DNA of 64,000 nucleotides from a bacterium (GTDB lineage Bacteria > Armatimonadota > UBA5829): NCBI GenBank assembly GCA_021371935.1, contig JAJFVF010000009.1, positions 193,803-257,802 of the forward strand. Reading direction: 5' to 3'. The notes beneath the pieces are model-generated. The model was not told where the DNA came from. It worked only from the letters and a program-made list of their open reading frames with translations, and searched no databases. This document shows positions 16,008-24,712 of this stretch, piece by piece. Position 1 is the stretch's first letter. Each line of letters starts with the position of its first letter. The position numbers were made by a program, and so were the translations under genes.

Positions 16008-17468
16008 ATGTCTATGAGAATAAATCTGAATACGACCGCCCTTACTGCGCAGCGGATGCTGTCTCAGACGGACTCCAAACTGTCAAAGAGCATAGAGCGG
16101 TTGTCGTCGGGCTATAGAATAAATTCAGCCGCAGACGATCCAGCCGGGCTTGTTATATCCGAGAAGCTGTCGGCTCAAGTAGGCGGTCTTAACCAGGCTA
16201 TTGCAAATGCCGGTGATGCCATCAACATGGTAAAGACTGCTGAAGGTGCTTTGACCGAGGTCAGCAGCCTGCTGAGTTCCATGAGAGACCTTGCGGTTGC
16301 TGCAGCCAATACCGGCGCAAGTGATGAAGAGTCCGTAGCGGCGGATCAACAGCAGATAATAAACGCCATTAACTCCATAAATAACATCGCCAACGAGACT
16401 CAGTTCGGCAACAAAAACCTGCTGGACGGCTCCGCAGGCGTAAAATCAAGTATAACGGGCACAGCCGTCGATGGCGCGAATTTGAATAATGGCGGCCTCA
16501 ACCTTTCTTCAACGGATTCGCTGAGTATCAGGATCACTCAAGCCGCAGAACAAGCGACACTCGGCACAAAGGCATTCGGTTCAAGTACCACAGCTATCGG
16601 CGCAGACGGCAACATTGAGCTGACCGGAGGCAACGGGACAACGGTAATTATTGATTACACATCAGATATGACCGTAAGCGATTTTGCCGATGCCATAAAC
16701 GCACAATCGGATGATACCGGTGTCACAGCCACTGTCGATACTACAACCGGCACGATCACGTTCACCAGCGATGAATACGGCAGCAACACGACCATTTCCA
16801 TCGCAGACAGCGAGGGAAACATACTTGCCGGTGGCCTGACGTCCGATTCCGACAGCGGCGTTGATGTCGAAGCGGTCGTAACGAATTCAGCAGGCGAGTT
16901 GGTATCGGATGTGACCTGGGACTGCGGAAGCGGCACTGTTTTAAAAGACAGTAATGGTAATGTTATATACCTTACCACAGCCGCTGCGACCACAGATGTC
17001 TCAGGCGGTCCGGTTTCATATGACGATCAGTTCAGTATAGTAGACAACTCGTTGATATTCCAAATCGGCGCATACGCGGGTCAGACAAGAAGCATCAGCA
17101 TCGGAACATGCTCGGCCAGTGGTCTTGGCCTTGGCGCATCATCTCTATTTACCAGCTTGGCAGATATCGACGTCACCACGTCTGAGGGCGCTCAAGAGGC
17201 GATCAAGGTATTGGATCAGGCAATCAGCGATGTCTCGACTCTGCGTGCAAATTTGGGCGCAACACAGACGAACGTGCTTGAAAGTAGTTCAAACAGCCTT
17301 ACAGTTGCTGAAGAAAACATTGCGGCTTCCGAGTCAACGATCAAGGATACCGATATGGCATCGGAGATTTCAAATATGACTCAGCTTCAAATCTTGGAGC
17401 AGGCGGGTGTGTCGATGCTTTCTCAGGCGAATCAGATACCGCAAAACATCCTCAAGCTACTTCAATAA
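16008..17468 (+). CDS. fliC: Flagellin 1
   Basis: 486 residues. The N-terminal D0/D1 part (LNTTALTAQRMLSQTDSKL, LSSGYRINSAADDPAGLVIS) and the C-terminal D1/D0 part (ISNMTQLQILEQAGVSMLSQ, ending ILKLLQ) are classic flagellin. The central variable region (about residues 150-390) contains a repeat-like beta unit with DYTSDMTVSDFADAINAQ, resembling the Flagellin_IN motif, and forms the filament surface. It is exported without a signal peptide through the flagellar apparatus. A second flagellin follows behind a terminator, so the two are independently controlled. Confidence 0.96.
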   Translation: MSMRINLNTTALTAQRMLSQTDSKLSKSIERLSSGYRINSAADDPAGLVISEKLSAQVGGLNQAIANAGDAINMVKTAEGALTEVSSLLSSMRDLAVAAANTGASDEESVAADQQQIINAINSINNIANETQFGNKNLLDGSAGVKSSITGTAVDGANLNNGGLNLSSTDSLSIRITQAAEQATLGTKAFGSSTTAIGADGNIELTGGNGTTVIIDYTSDMTVSDFADAINAQSDDTGVTATVDTTTGTITFTSDEYGSNTTISIADSEGNILAGGLTSDSDSGVDVEAVVTNSAGELVSDVTWDCGSGTVLKDSNGNVIYLTTAAATTDVSGGPVSYDDQFSIVDNSLIFQIGAYAGQTRSISIGTCSASGLGLGASSLFTSLADIDVTTSEGAQEAIKVLDQAISDVSTLRANLGATQTNVLESSSNSLTVAEENIAASESTIKDTDMASEISNMTQLQILEQAGVSMLSQANQIPQNILKLLQ

Positions 17469-17476
17469 CCAATTGT

Positions 17477-17537
17477 GGTGGATAGGTTTCCGGTTAGTGC
17501 GCCGGAAACCTGTCCACCAGCAAATGTTTTTATTTTT
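17477..17537 (+). terminator. Intrinsic terminator after fliC1
   Basis: A 17-base stem: GGTGGATAGGTTTCCGG (17477-17493) with CCGGAAACCTGTCCACC (17502-17518), one mismatch region at most, then a T-rich tract (TGTTTTTATTTTTT). One of the strongest terminators in the window. Confidence 0.9.
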
Positions 17538-17558
17538 TCCTCAAAATCTACATTGAGA

Positions 17559-17650
17559 TTCCATGTTCTTTCGTGGAACAAGTCTGTTGGAAGTAAATTC
17601 TGGCTACTTCCGAATCGCCAATGGATTGGCGGAATTGTTCAGGGAGGAAG
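17559..17650 (+). promoter_or_regulatory. fliC2 leader: three consecutive hairpins with a CsrA-type loop
   Basis: Hairpin 1 TTCCATG/CGTGGAA (17559-17578). Hairpin 2 GGAAGTA/TACTTCC (17589-17611). Hairpin 3 CGCCAA/TTGGCG (17616-17631), whose 4-base loop is TGGA, so an AUGGA motif is displayed at a stem tip as CsrA prefers. Ten bases later the ribosome site CAGGGAGGAAG (17640-17650) offers a second GGA site. A loop site upstream plus a site on the Shine-Dalgarno is the layout of the B. subtilis hag leader (established knowledge). No clear promoter was found between the fliC1 terminator and hairpin 1. Confidence 0.6.
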
Positions 17651-17658
17651 TATAGAAC

Positions 17659-19104
17659 ATGGGTTTCTCAGTAAACACAAACAGCACTGCATCGAACACC
17701 TATCTGTCTTTGTCTAAGACAGACAGCAAACTGTCGAAGAGCATTCAGCGATTATCTTCGGGTTACAAAATCAACACCGCAGCCGATGATCCGGCAGGGT
17801 TGGTTATTTCCGAGAAACTGAAGGCTCAGGTCGGTGGCGTCAATCAGGCTATCACCAATGCGTCAAACGCAACCAACTTGGTAAAGACTGCTGAAGGCGC
17901 TCTGACCGAAGTCAACTCTCTTCTCTCATCGATAAGAGACCTTGCCGTAGCGGCGTCAAACGCTGGCGCCAGTGACGAAGAGACGGTCGCGGCCTATCAG
18001 ACCCAGATCGATAACGCTCTTGAGTCCATTGACAAGATTTCACAGGAGACCCAGTATGGCACAAAGAACCTGCTGGACGGCTCCGCTGGTGTAAAGTCAT
18101 CCATTACCGGCGAAGCGGTCACGGGTTCCAACCTCAACAGCGGTGGTCTCAACCTTGATACGGATGACTATACGGATATCACCGTCACTCAGGTCGCTCA
18201 GCAGGCTACAGTCAGCTCAGCGGCTATCGGCACTGCCACAGAAACGACAGTGGCTCTGACCGGCGAAGGCACATTCGAGCTGACAGGCAGCACGGGTGCC
18301 AGCGTTGAGATCGATTACGATACGTCGATGACGATTGGCGACCTTATGGACGCCATCAATGCCAAGACTGATACGACTGGTGTTGCCGCCACATTCGACA
18401 CAACCACACACGCAGTTGTCTTCACGACCGAAGACTACGGCAGTAATGCTTCGATTGCAATAGCGGACGCCACTGGGAATCTGATGGGTTCCACATCAGT
18501 GACCGATGAAGGTCAGAATGTTGAAGCGACCGTAAAGAACAGTGACGGTGAGCTTGTCTCTGACGTTGTGTGGGCATCTGGCAACGGTCTCACACTTAAG
18601 GACAGCAATGGCAATACAATCGACATGACCGAGACCGGAGCAACAACAGCTACCGCATATACCACGCAGGTCACGACGAAAGACAATTCACTGACATTCC
18701 AGGTCGGTGCATATTCCGGCCAGAGCAGAACAGTCAGTGTGGCTTCGGTATCTTCCAAGGACCTCGGATCAGGTGTGGTCAGCGGTTCCACTCTTGCTGA
18801 CATCAATGTGACAACTGCCAGTGGTGCGCAGAATGCTCTTGACATCGTTGACAAGGCTATCTCGCAGGTCTCGTCAATCAGAGCAAACCTTGGTGCATTC
18901 CAGACCAACACCCTGGATACCACGACAAACAGCTTGTCTGTTGCAGCAGAGAACCTGTCTTCATCGGTGTCTACAATTACCGATACGGACATGGCGACTG
19001 AGATCACCAACATGACTCAGTATCAGATATTGGAGCAAGCCGGCATTTCGATGCTTTCTCAGGCGAATTCAGTATCTCAGAACCTGTTGTCCCTGCTTCA
19101 ATAA
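17659..19104 (+). CDS. Flagellin 2
   Basis: 481 residues, a paralogue of flagellin 1. The D0/D1 ends are conserved (LSSGYKINTAADDPAGLVIS; C-terminal QYQILEQAGISMLSQ, ending LLSLLQ), but residues 1-20 (MGFSVNTNSTASNTYLSLSK) diverge from the usual MRINxN start, which may alter chaperone or junction contacts. The central region shows the same beta unit (DYDTSMTIGDLMDAINAK), so the pair arose by duplication and then diverged. Two flagellins could give filaments of mixed or segmented composition. GGAGG lies 11 bases before the ATG. Confidence 0.95.
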   Translation: MGFSVNTNSTASNTYLSLSKTDSKLSKSIQRLSSGYKINTAADDPAGLVISEKLKAQVGGVNQAITNASNATNLVKTAEGALTEVNSLLSSIRDLAVAASNAGASDEETVAAYQTQIDNALESIDKISQETQYGTKNLLDGSAGVKSSITGEAVTGSNLNSGGLNLDTDDYTDITVTQVAQQATVSSAAIGTATETTVALTGEGTFELTGSTGASVEIDYDTSMTIGDLMDAINAKTDTTGVAATFDTTTHAVVFTTEDYGSNASIAIADATGNLMGSTSVTDEGQNVEATVKNSDGELVSDVVWASGNGLTLKDSNGNTIDMTETGATTATAYTTQVTTKDNSLTFQVGAYSGQSRTVSVASVSSKDLGSGVVSGSTLADINVTTASGAQNALDIVDKAISQVSSIRANLGAFQTNTLDTTTNSLSVAAENLSSSVSTITDTDMATEITNMTQYQILEQAGISMLSQANSVSQNLLSLLQ

Positions 19105-19110
19105 ACCGAT

Positions 19111-19154
19111 AATATTTGGAGGAGAGCGGTGTTAGCTGCTCTCTTCCAAATATT
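19111..19154 (+). terminator. Long hairpin after fliC2
   Basis: AATATTTGGAGGAGAGC (19111-19127) pairs with GCTCTCTTCCAAATATT (19138-19154) with one mismatch. It starts 6 bases after the fliC2 stop. No U-tract follows, so it may act as an RNA-processing or mRNA-stabilising hairpin rather than a full terminator. Confidence 0.55.
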
Positions 19155-19167
19155 GCAGAAAAAGCCT

Positions 19168-19207
19168 GGCGACCGCAAACAAAACCATTTCGTCGCTCGC
19201 GGTCGCC
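19168..19207 (+). promoter_or_regulatory. Second hairpin in the fliC2-fliD gap
   Basis: GGCGACCGC (19168-19176) pairs perfectly with GCGGTCGCC (19199-19207) around a 22-base loop. It lies 44 bases before the fliD start and could modulate fliD expression. Its role is not evident from sequence. Confidence 0.4.
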
Positions 19208-19251
19208 GAGCTTTTCAATATAAGTCTGCGAAAAAAGCGAGGGATATTGCC

Positions 19252-21219
19252 ATGTCAAGTAGTATGTCCATATCCGGCCTGATATCGGGGCTTGACACTG
19301 ACTCCATTATCGAAAAAATGATGGAGTATTATTCGGCCAACAAAACGTCTCTTGAGGCCGAACAGGCCGAAACGGAGAATGAGTTATCTGCCTGGCAGAG
19401 CATCAATAGCAGCATATTGTCTGTGCAGACCGCGCTTGAGGCGATCAAAGACGCATCCGATTTCCAGACAAACACCTGCACTTCCAGTGACGATGACATA
19501 CTCACAGCAAGCGCAGACACGGATGCTGTTCCGGGCACTTACTATATCACTGTAAGCAAGTTGGCCCAGGCGCATCAGGTATCGTCCAATAGCACTTATT
19601 CCAGTGTCAATGATGTCGTCGGCACCGGCACAGTATCATTTACATTTGCAGACAGCACGAAGGATTTCAGTATAACGCTGGATGCGAACAATAATACTTT
19701 GACCGGTTTGGCAAAGGCGATTAATAAAGCTGATGCAGGTATTGACGCGTCAATTATCAACACCGGCACAAGCGATGATCCCTCCTATCAATTGGTCCTG
19801 ACTAGTTCGGATACTGGTGCAAGTTCGGTATTTACGGTCAACAGCACTCTTACAGGAGGCACCGACCCCGACCTATCTAATATTGTCCAGACAGGCCAGG
19901 ACGCCGAACTGAAATATGGATCCGGTGATAATGCTCTTACGGTTATAAAAAGCTCCAACGAGATCGATGACCTCATCAGCGGTGTAAAACTCAACCTAGA
20001 GGAAGCCGATGAAAATACCACGGTCAAGGTCAAAGTCACGCGCGATACCAGTACGGTTAAATCGGCCATCGAGAATTTCGTGAGCGTATATAACAGTTTT
20101 GTGGACGGTATAAACACTCAGTTAAGCTACGATGCCGACACCGAAACAAGCGGCACTCTTTTGGGTGATTATAAACTGCAGGTAATCCAGAGTCAATTGA
20201 CCTCTGCCGTCAGCGGAATCGTATCCGGTCTGGATTCCGACATCAAGTCGCTTGCGTCCATTGGCATCACTCATAATACCGACGGAGAGCTTGAGATCGA
20301 TGACAGTGCTCTCGAAAAAGCTCTCAAGAACAATCTTGATGATGTAACCAAGCTGTTTTCAACAAATGTCGAGTCGGACAGTGCATATGTGACGTATGTC
20401 ACATCCACGTCGGACACCAAGGCTACGAACAAAGCATGGCAGGTAAATATCACACAGGCTGCCACGCAATCGACCCTCACCTGTGGTTCGGCCATGGGTG
20501 ATACACTTGAGGTCGATGAAACAATAACAATAGGCGATACCGACATTGATCTGACTGCCGGCATGACGATAGACGAAGTCATCAACGCAATCAACAAATA
20601 TTCCGAGGATACAGGCGTCACCGTATCAGCGACCGGTTCAGGTGGTACTGGTGAAGGCAGTTACCTGACTTTCAAGAGTGTCAGATATGGTTCATTGAGC
20701 AATTTTTCTGTCATAAGCGATACTTCTTGCTCGACCACGGGCAGCACAGGTATAGGGAAAACTCTAATGACTCCGGGCGATGCGGATGGTGAAAGTGGTT
20801 CTGGCACCGGCACCGAGGGTGTCGATGTGGAAGGGACCATCAATGGCGCCACCTGCACCGGCAAAGGCAGAGTGCTCACTTGTAAAGATGAGAATAATGA
20901 TGCTTGTGGTCTTTCGATTCTGGCGACGTCTTCGACAACAATGACGACCAATATAACTTTCTCAAATGGTGTCGGCTCCAAGCTCTATGATCTGATAGAG
21001 GATATGACGTCTTCGACCGGCATTATTACCACAGCGCAGGATTCTCTGCAGGACAAGATTGATGAATATGATGATTTAATAGATGACGAGGAAGACAAGA
21101 TTGAGGCCAAGCAAGAGTCTCTGTATGCTAAATTCACCGCCATGGAGTCGGCGCTTTCAGAGTTGGAGTCTCAGTCGAGTTGGTTGGAGGCTGCATTCAG
21201 CAGCAGTAGTGACGATTGA
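19252..21219 (+). CDS. fliD: Flagellar filament cap protein FliD
   Basis: 655 residues. The N-terminus (SISGLISGLDTDSIIEKMM, then ETENELSAWQSINSSILSVQ) is the FliD_N signature, and the C-terminal coiled coil (DLIDDEEDKIEAKQESLYAKFTAMESALS) is the FliD_C end. FliD caps the filament and folds incoming flagellin. The protein is longer than the usual 450-550 because of an inserted domain around residues 390-570 that includes TAGMTIDEVINAIN, resembling the beta unit in both flagellins. ATG at 19252 is chosen (GAGGGA upstream, homology starts there); the frame is open from 19129 through the hairpins. fliS follows. Confidence 0.93.
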   Translation: MSSSMSISGLISGLDTDSIIEKMMEYYSANKTSLEAEQAETENELSAWQSINSSILSVQTALEAIKDASDFQTNTCTSSDDDILTASADTDAVPGTYYITVSKLAQAHQVSSNSTYSSVNDVVGTGTVSFTFADSTKDFSITLDANNNTLTGLAKAINKADAGIDASIINTGTSDDPSYQLVLTSSDTGASSVFTVNSTLTGGTDPDLSNIVQTGQDAELKYGSGDNALTVIKSSNEIDDLISGVKLNLEEADENTTVKVKVTRDTSTVKSAIENFVSVYNSFVDGINTQLSYDADTETSGTLLGDYKLQVIQSQLTSAVSGIVSGLDSDIKSLASIGITHNTDGELEIDDSALEKALKNNLDDVTKLFSTNVESDSAYVTYVTSTSDTKATNKAWQVNITQAATQSTLTCGSAMGDTLEVDETITIGDTDIDLTAGMTIDEVINAINKYSEDTGVTVSATGSGGTGEGSYLTFKSVRYGSLSNFSVISDTSCSTTGSTGIGKTLMTPGDADGESGSGTGTEGVDVEGTINGATCTGKGRVLTCKDENNDACGLSILATSSTTMTTNITFSNGVGSKLYDLIEDMTSSTGIITTAQDSLQDKIDEYDDLIDDEEDKIEAKQESLYAKFTAMESALSELESQSSWLEAAFSSSSDD

Positions 21220-21266
21220 TAACATACCTTGAGTAAAAAACGTTAGTGGATCAGGTGTAGTATAAA

Positions 21267-21668
21267 ATGTCCCAAAACGGTTATGCACAATATCAACGCA
21301 GTCAGCTTCTTACTGCGTCTCCGGCAAAGCTTCTTTTGGCGTCGTATGATGGCGCCATAAGATTTGCGCGTATAGCATCCGAAAGGATGAAAGAAAAAAA
21401 CCTCTACGAACAGAACAAGTATATAAATAAAACATTGGCTATCGTGTCGGAGCTTATGTCTACTCTACGCGATGACCTGGACCCTGTTTTCAGCAGCAGG
21501 TTGAGGTCGTTGTATTTATATTCGATAAAGAAACTCGCGCAAGCCAATCTGGAGGGTGACCAGGAGGCGCTTGCCGAGGTCATTAAGATATTATCTGATC
21601 TACGTGAAGCCTGGGGAAAAGCCGAACAGACTTTGCAGCAGCAGGCGATTGAGGAGGCGGCAGCATGA
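21267..21668 (+). CDS. fliS: Flagellin export chaperone FliS
   Basis: 133 residues. The opening YAQYQRSQLLTASPAKLLLA, with the Y-x-x-x-x-(V/I/L)xTASPxxLxxxLYDGAI pattern, and SYDGAIRFARIASERM identify FliS. It binds the disordered C-terminal D0 segment of flagellin in the cytoplasm and keeps it soluble until export. It follows fliD as in most bacteria, and its stop overlaps the next start as ATGA. Confidence 0.95.
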   Translation: MSQNGYAQYQRSQLLTASPAKLLLASYDGAIRFARIASERMKEKNLYEQNKYINKTLAIVSELMSTLRDDLDPVFSSRLRSLYLYSIKKLAQANLEGDQEALAEVIKILSDLREAWGKAEQTLQQQAIEEAAA

Positions 21669-22162
21669 TGGGGCACTCAACATCAAACGAATCCTTAATC
21701 TCGCAGTTCAAGGAGTATAAGGCTCTCATAGATGCCAAGAATGAGGGGCTGGACGCGCTGTCGCAGTCGAACAAGTCTCTGCTTCTCGCACTAAAAAATG
21801 ATCTCACAGACTCCATAAATGTCATTCTCAAGCGGCGCAGCAAGCAGTGCGAGAACATGCATACTTTATGCCGCCGACTGGATGATGATGGCTCTGTCCT
21901 GAAATTGGCTCGCGATATTGCCTCCAGTGACGGCGGCGATTTAGGTTGTCTGGCTCGTGATTTGCTGGCTGAGAAGGAAAAGACCGATTTGGCTGCCGAG
22001 AAGATCCTTTCGGATCAAATGGCTTGCATTTCGCTTATGAAATCTCGCCTCGAAGCAACCTCAGTGGCGCTCAAGCGGTCCGTGCAAAAGAGAAAACTCA
22101 TTGCGGCCTATGGCCCTACCAGCGGCCAATCAACCCCCACTTTTCTGGACAAACAGAGATGA
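21665..22162 (+). CDS. FliT/FlgN-like helical flagellar protein (putative chaperone)
   Basis: 165 residues, helical throughout, with no signal peptide or membrane segment. I do not recognise specific motifs beyond a heptad-like pattern (ISQFKEYKALIDAKNEGLDA, LLALKNDLTDSINVILKRRS) that resembles the FlgN/FliT chaperone class. Its position directly after fliS, where fliT normally sits, is the main argument. The start overlaps the fliS stop (ATGA) and its own stop overlaps the next gene (ATGA), so three genes are translationally coupled. FliT would bind the cap protein FliD. Confidence 0.6.
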   Translation: MMGHSTSNESLISQFKEYKALIDAKNEGLDALSQSNKSLLLALKNDLTDSINVILKRRSKQCENMHTLCRRLDDDGSVLKLARDIASSDGGDLGCLARDLLAEKEKTDLAAEKILSDQMACISLMKSRLEATSVALKRSVQKRKLIAAYGPTSGQSTPTFLDKQR

Positions 22163-23337
22163 TTCGCTGGGCGATAACAGCGGTTCTGCTGCTGCTTGCA
22201 AGCAGTGTGTCAGCCAATCCCTACGAAGAAGCGATGCACACGGTCCGGGTACTCTCGGACTCTTCGTGCGTCAGGCTGCTGAAGTTCGGAAAGTCTCACT
22301 GCGAACGCGATATTCCCGCATTTGTTATATCAAACTTCACCACCTCTGCGCAGGACAAAGCACGAATATTGATATGCTCCGGCCAGCATGGTGACGAGAC
22401 GGACCCGGTGAAGTCGGTGCTGTCTTTGTGCAAAAACCTTTCCGCAGGCAGTGAGCCTGATCTGCTTAAACGATGCGCGATAATCGTGGTGCCGATGGTC
22501 AATCCCGATGGCGTGGCGAACGGCAGGCGTGTTAATGGTGTGGACGCGGACACAAATCGCGACTGGTCCGCCATGACCACACGTGAGACTCTTTATGTGA
22601 ACAGCATAATTAAGGCTTGGAAGCCGAATCTGCTCATTGACGTTCATAACTGGAACGAACCATCTTCAATTCCCGGAAATGCCATTGAAGTGCCCAGTAC
22701 AGGTGATGGCGACCGTGATAGCGCAATGGTTGCCATAGCAAGGCAGGCGGGGCATTCAAGTGGTCTGGCTCTTGTCGAATGCCATCCTTATAGTGATAAG
22801 AGGCTTTTTCACAGGCATTATTGCTCGTTGGGGTATGCGGCGTATCTTCTTGAGACAAAGGGCGCCGAGCCATATGAGACCAGAGACCGCATCTACAAAA
22901 CTGCGATCAAGAGCCTGATTACATCCATCGTGCAGAACCGGAGCGGACGATATGTTATGTCTCCGGCTTCGATGCAGTTTCGGCCTGATTACGTAAGCGC
23001 ATATATTGATCCAATACAAAACAAATCGACCGGCGCCTCATCTATTATGAGTGCATTCATGCTGACAATTGCATGCGTGATCGTCGCTTTTTTGATGAGA
23101 CCATTTGCCCGCGGCGAACAAGGCGCGTGGTCCAGACGATATACTATGTGTGCGGTCGACCCTGAGATCGGGTCAGAACGTATTTTGCATCGCCATGCCC
23201 CTTGCCCAATTACAGCCAGAAGCTGGGTGAACCGACGCCTGCGCTCTCGATATACTCCTGCCGACCCCGAAGACGACAAAGATGCCCCCAACGCCGCCGC
23301 CGCTCCGCAGACTGCAGGATATGCTCGCGCATCATAA
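22159..23337 (+). CDS. Membrane-anchored M14-family zinc carboxypeptidase
   Basis: 392 residues. A signal peptide (MIRWAITAVLLLLASSVSA) precedes an M14 domain. The first two zinc ligands are His and Glu in SGQHGDETDP (HXXE), the third is His in LLIDVHNW, the substrate-binding VNPDGVANGRR region and the NRDW segment are present, and a catalytic Glu is likely in LLETKGAEPYE. A transmembrane helix (SIMSAFMLTIACVIVAFLM, near residue 305) and an 80-residue basic or Pro-rich tail follow. It probably trims C-terminal residues of peptides or peptidoglycan stem peptides outside the cytoplasm. Coupling to the flagellar chaperone gene (ATGA) is unusual. The ATG at 22159 is preferred to the upstream open frame from 22024. 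Confidence 0.75.
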   Translation: MIRWAITAVLLLLASSVSANPYEEAMHTVRVLSDSSCVRLLKFGKSHCERDIPAFVISNFTTSAQDKARILICSGQHGDETDPVKSVLSLCKNLSAGSEPDLLKRCAIIVVPMVNPDGVANGRRVNGVDADTNRDWSAMTTRETLYVNSIIKAWKPNLLIDVHNWNEPSSIPGNAIEVPSTGDGDRDSAMVAIARQAGHSSGLALVECHPYSDKRLFHRHYCSLGYAAYLLETKGAEPYETRDRIYKTAIKSLITSIVQNRSGRYVMSPASMQFRPDYVSAYIDPIQNKSTGASSIMSAFMLTIACVIVAFLMRPFARGEQGAWSRRYTMCAVDPEIGSERILHRHAPCPITARSWVNRRLRSRYTPADPEDDKDAPNAAAAPQTAGYARAS

Positions 23338-23430
23338 CTGCGCTGTGCATCAGTGCCGTCATATGGTATAATATGCAGGCGGCTGAGCAATGACTGCGGC
23401 CGCTTTCAATGCGGAAAATGGAGCTTGCCA

Positions 23431-24708
23431 TTGGCGGAAATATCACCATTCAAAGGAATTCGTTATAACAAGAAATCAGTAGACCTGAACAAAGTCACCT
23501 GTCCTCCTTATGATGTCATTTCACCCGAGGAAAAACAGCGATATCTCAATCTTGATCCATATAATTTCGTGCGCCTGATCCTTGGTGAGGATCACAACAC
23601 CGACAACGATGTGGATAACCGGTTCATTCGTGCCCGAAGCTATCTCGAAGATTGGCTCGAAAAAGGTGTCCTGGTTCAGGATAATGAGCCGTCGATCTAT
23701 ATATATAAACAGGAATTTGAGCGTGGCGGCAGGCTTTGCACAGTATGCGGGCTCACTCTGGCCGTAAAACTGCACGATTATGAGGACGGTGTGATCCTAC
23801 CTCACGAAAACACGCTTGCAAAGCCCAAGAGTCATCTGGTCCCATTGTTGAGTACAACACGCACGAACCTTGACAGTGTCTATGGTCTTTATGCCGATGA
23901 GCATGGTCTGCTGGATGATATGATGAAGTCCGTAATGAGCAGTGAGCCTGACGAAGATGTGCGCGATATCGATGGAGTCCGCCACCTGCTTTGGGTGATG
24001 TCCGATCCGACTGAGATACGCAAAGTCGCGGATTTTATAAAGGATCAACCGATTGCGATAGCCGATGGACACCACCGATATGAGACTGCTCTGGCTTATT
24101 CAAAAGAATCGCGCAAAGGCAGTTGCTGCTGCGCTGGAAAGTGTGAGCTCGCCTCTGATTATGTTCTGATGACCATCGCAAACGTCTATCAAAAGGACAT
24201 GACCATTTTTCCGACACACAGAGTGGTCGATAATCTGTCTGATGATTTTCTCACAGGCTTGGATAATCGGCTCACTGAGCTTTTCGATGTCGAGGAGTCG
24301 ACGAAATCCCGGTTAATAGATGATATGAGCAGCCGTGGAGCCATTGGTATATATCGACCAGGCAGGGCAGTTACCATAAAACTCAAAGGCAATACTGGAA
24401 CACTGCTTGAGGGCAGTGATGCGAGCCGAAACCTTGAGTTGAACGTGCTTCACAAACTCGTGCTTGAGCGCATGCTCGGGATCGACAAAGACAAGCTGCG
24501 AGACCAGACACACATCGTCTATACACGCGATGCCGATGAGGCTATAGACATGGTCGATTCCGGTCGAAAGCAGATGGCATTTCTGCTGAATAACATAGAT
24601 GTCAGGGCCGTACTGGATATCGCGTCCGCGGGTGAGAAGATGCCCCAGAAAGCGACCTATTTTTATCCCAAACTGCTAAGCGGTCTTGTGCTGCGAAAGA
24701 TGGACTAG
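23431..24708 (+). CDS. DUF1015 family protein
   Basis: 425 residues. The start AEISPFKGIRYNKKSVDLNK, followed by VTCPPYDVISPEE, then YIYKQEF, GVILPHENTLAKPKSHL and the signature IADGHHRYETALAY identify DUF1015, a widespread cytoplasmic family whose biochemical role is not settled. The most likely start is TTG at 23431 with GGAG 7 bases upstream, because homology begins at that codon and no in-frame ATG precedes it closely. A cysteine-rich insert (GSCCCAGKCE, near residue 230) is an oddity that could bind metal. The next gene begins 4 bases after its stop, so the two form an operon. Confidence 0.85.
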   Translation: MAEISPFKGIRYNKKSVDLNKVTCPPYDVISPEEKQRYLNLDPYNFVRLILGEDHNTDNDVDNRFIRARSYLEDWLEKGVLVQDNEPSIYIYKQEFERGGRLCTVCGLTLAVKLHDYEDGVILPHENTLAKPKSHLVPLLSTTRTNLDSVYGLYADEHGLLDDMMKSVMSSEPDEDVRDIDGVRHLLWVMSDPTEIRKVADFIKDQPIAIADGHHRYETALAYSKESRKGSCCCAGKCELASDYVLMTIANVYQKDMTIFPTHRVVDNLSDDFLTGLDNRLTELFDVEESTKSRLIDDMSSRGAIGIYRPGRAVTIKLKGNTGTLLEGSDASRNLELNVLHKLVLERMLGIDKDKLRDQTHIVYTRDADEAIDMVDSGRKQMAFLLNNIDVRAVLDIASAGEKMPQKATYFYPKLLSGLVLRKMD

Positions 24709-24712
24709 CGAG

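Noticed and set aside
19129-19251. Longer FliD open frame starting at 19129
   Set aside because: The region is made of two hairpins and has no similarity to FliD; the family begins at 19252.
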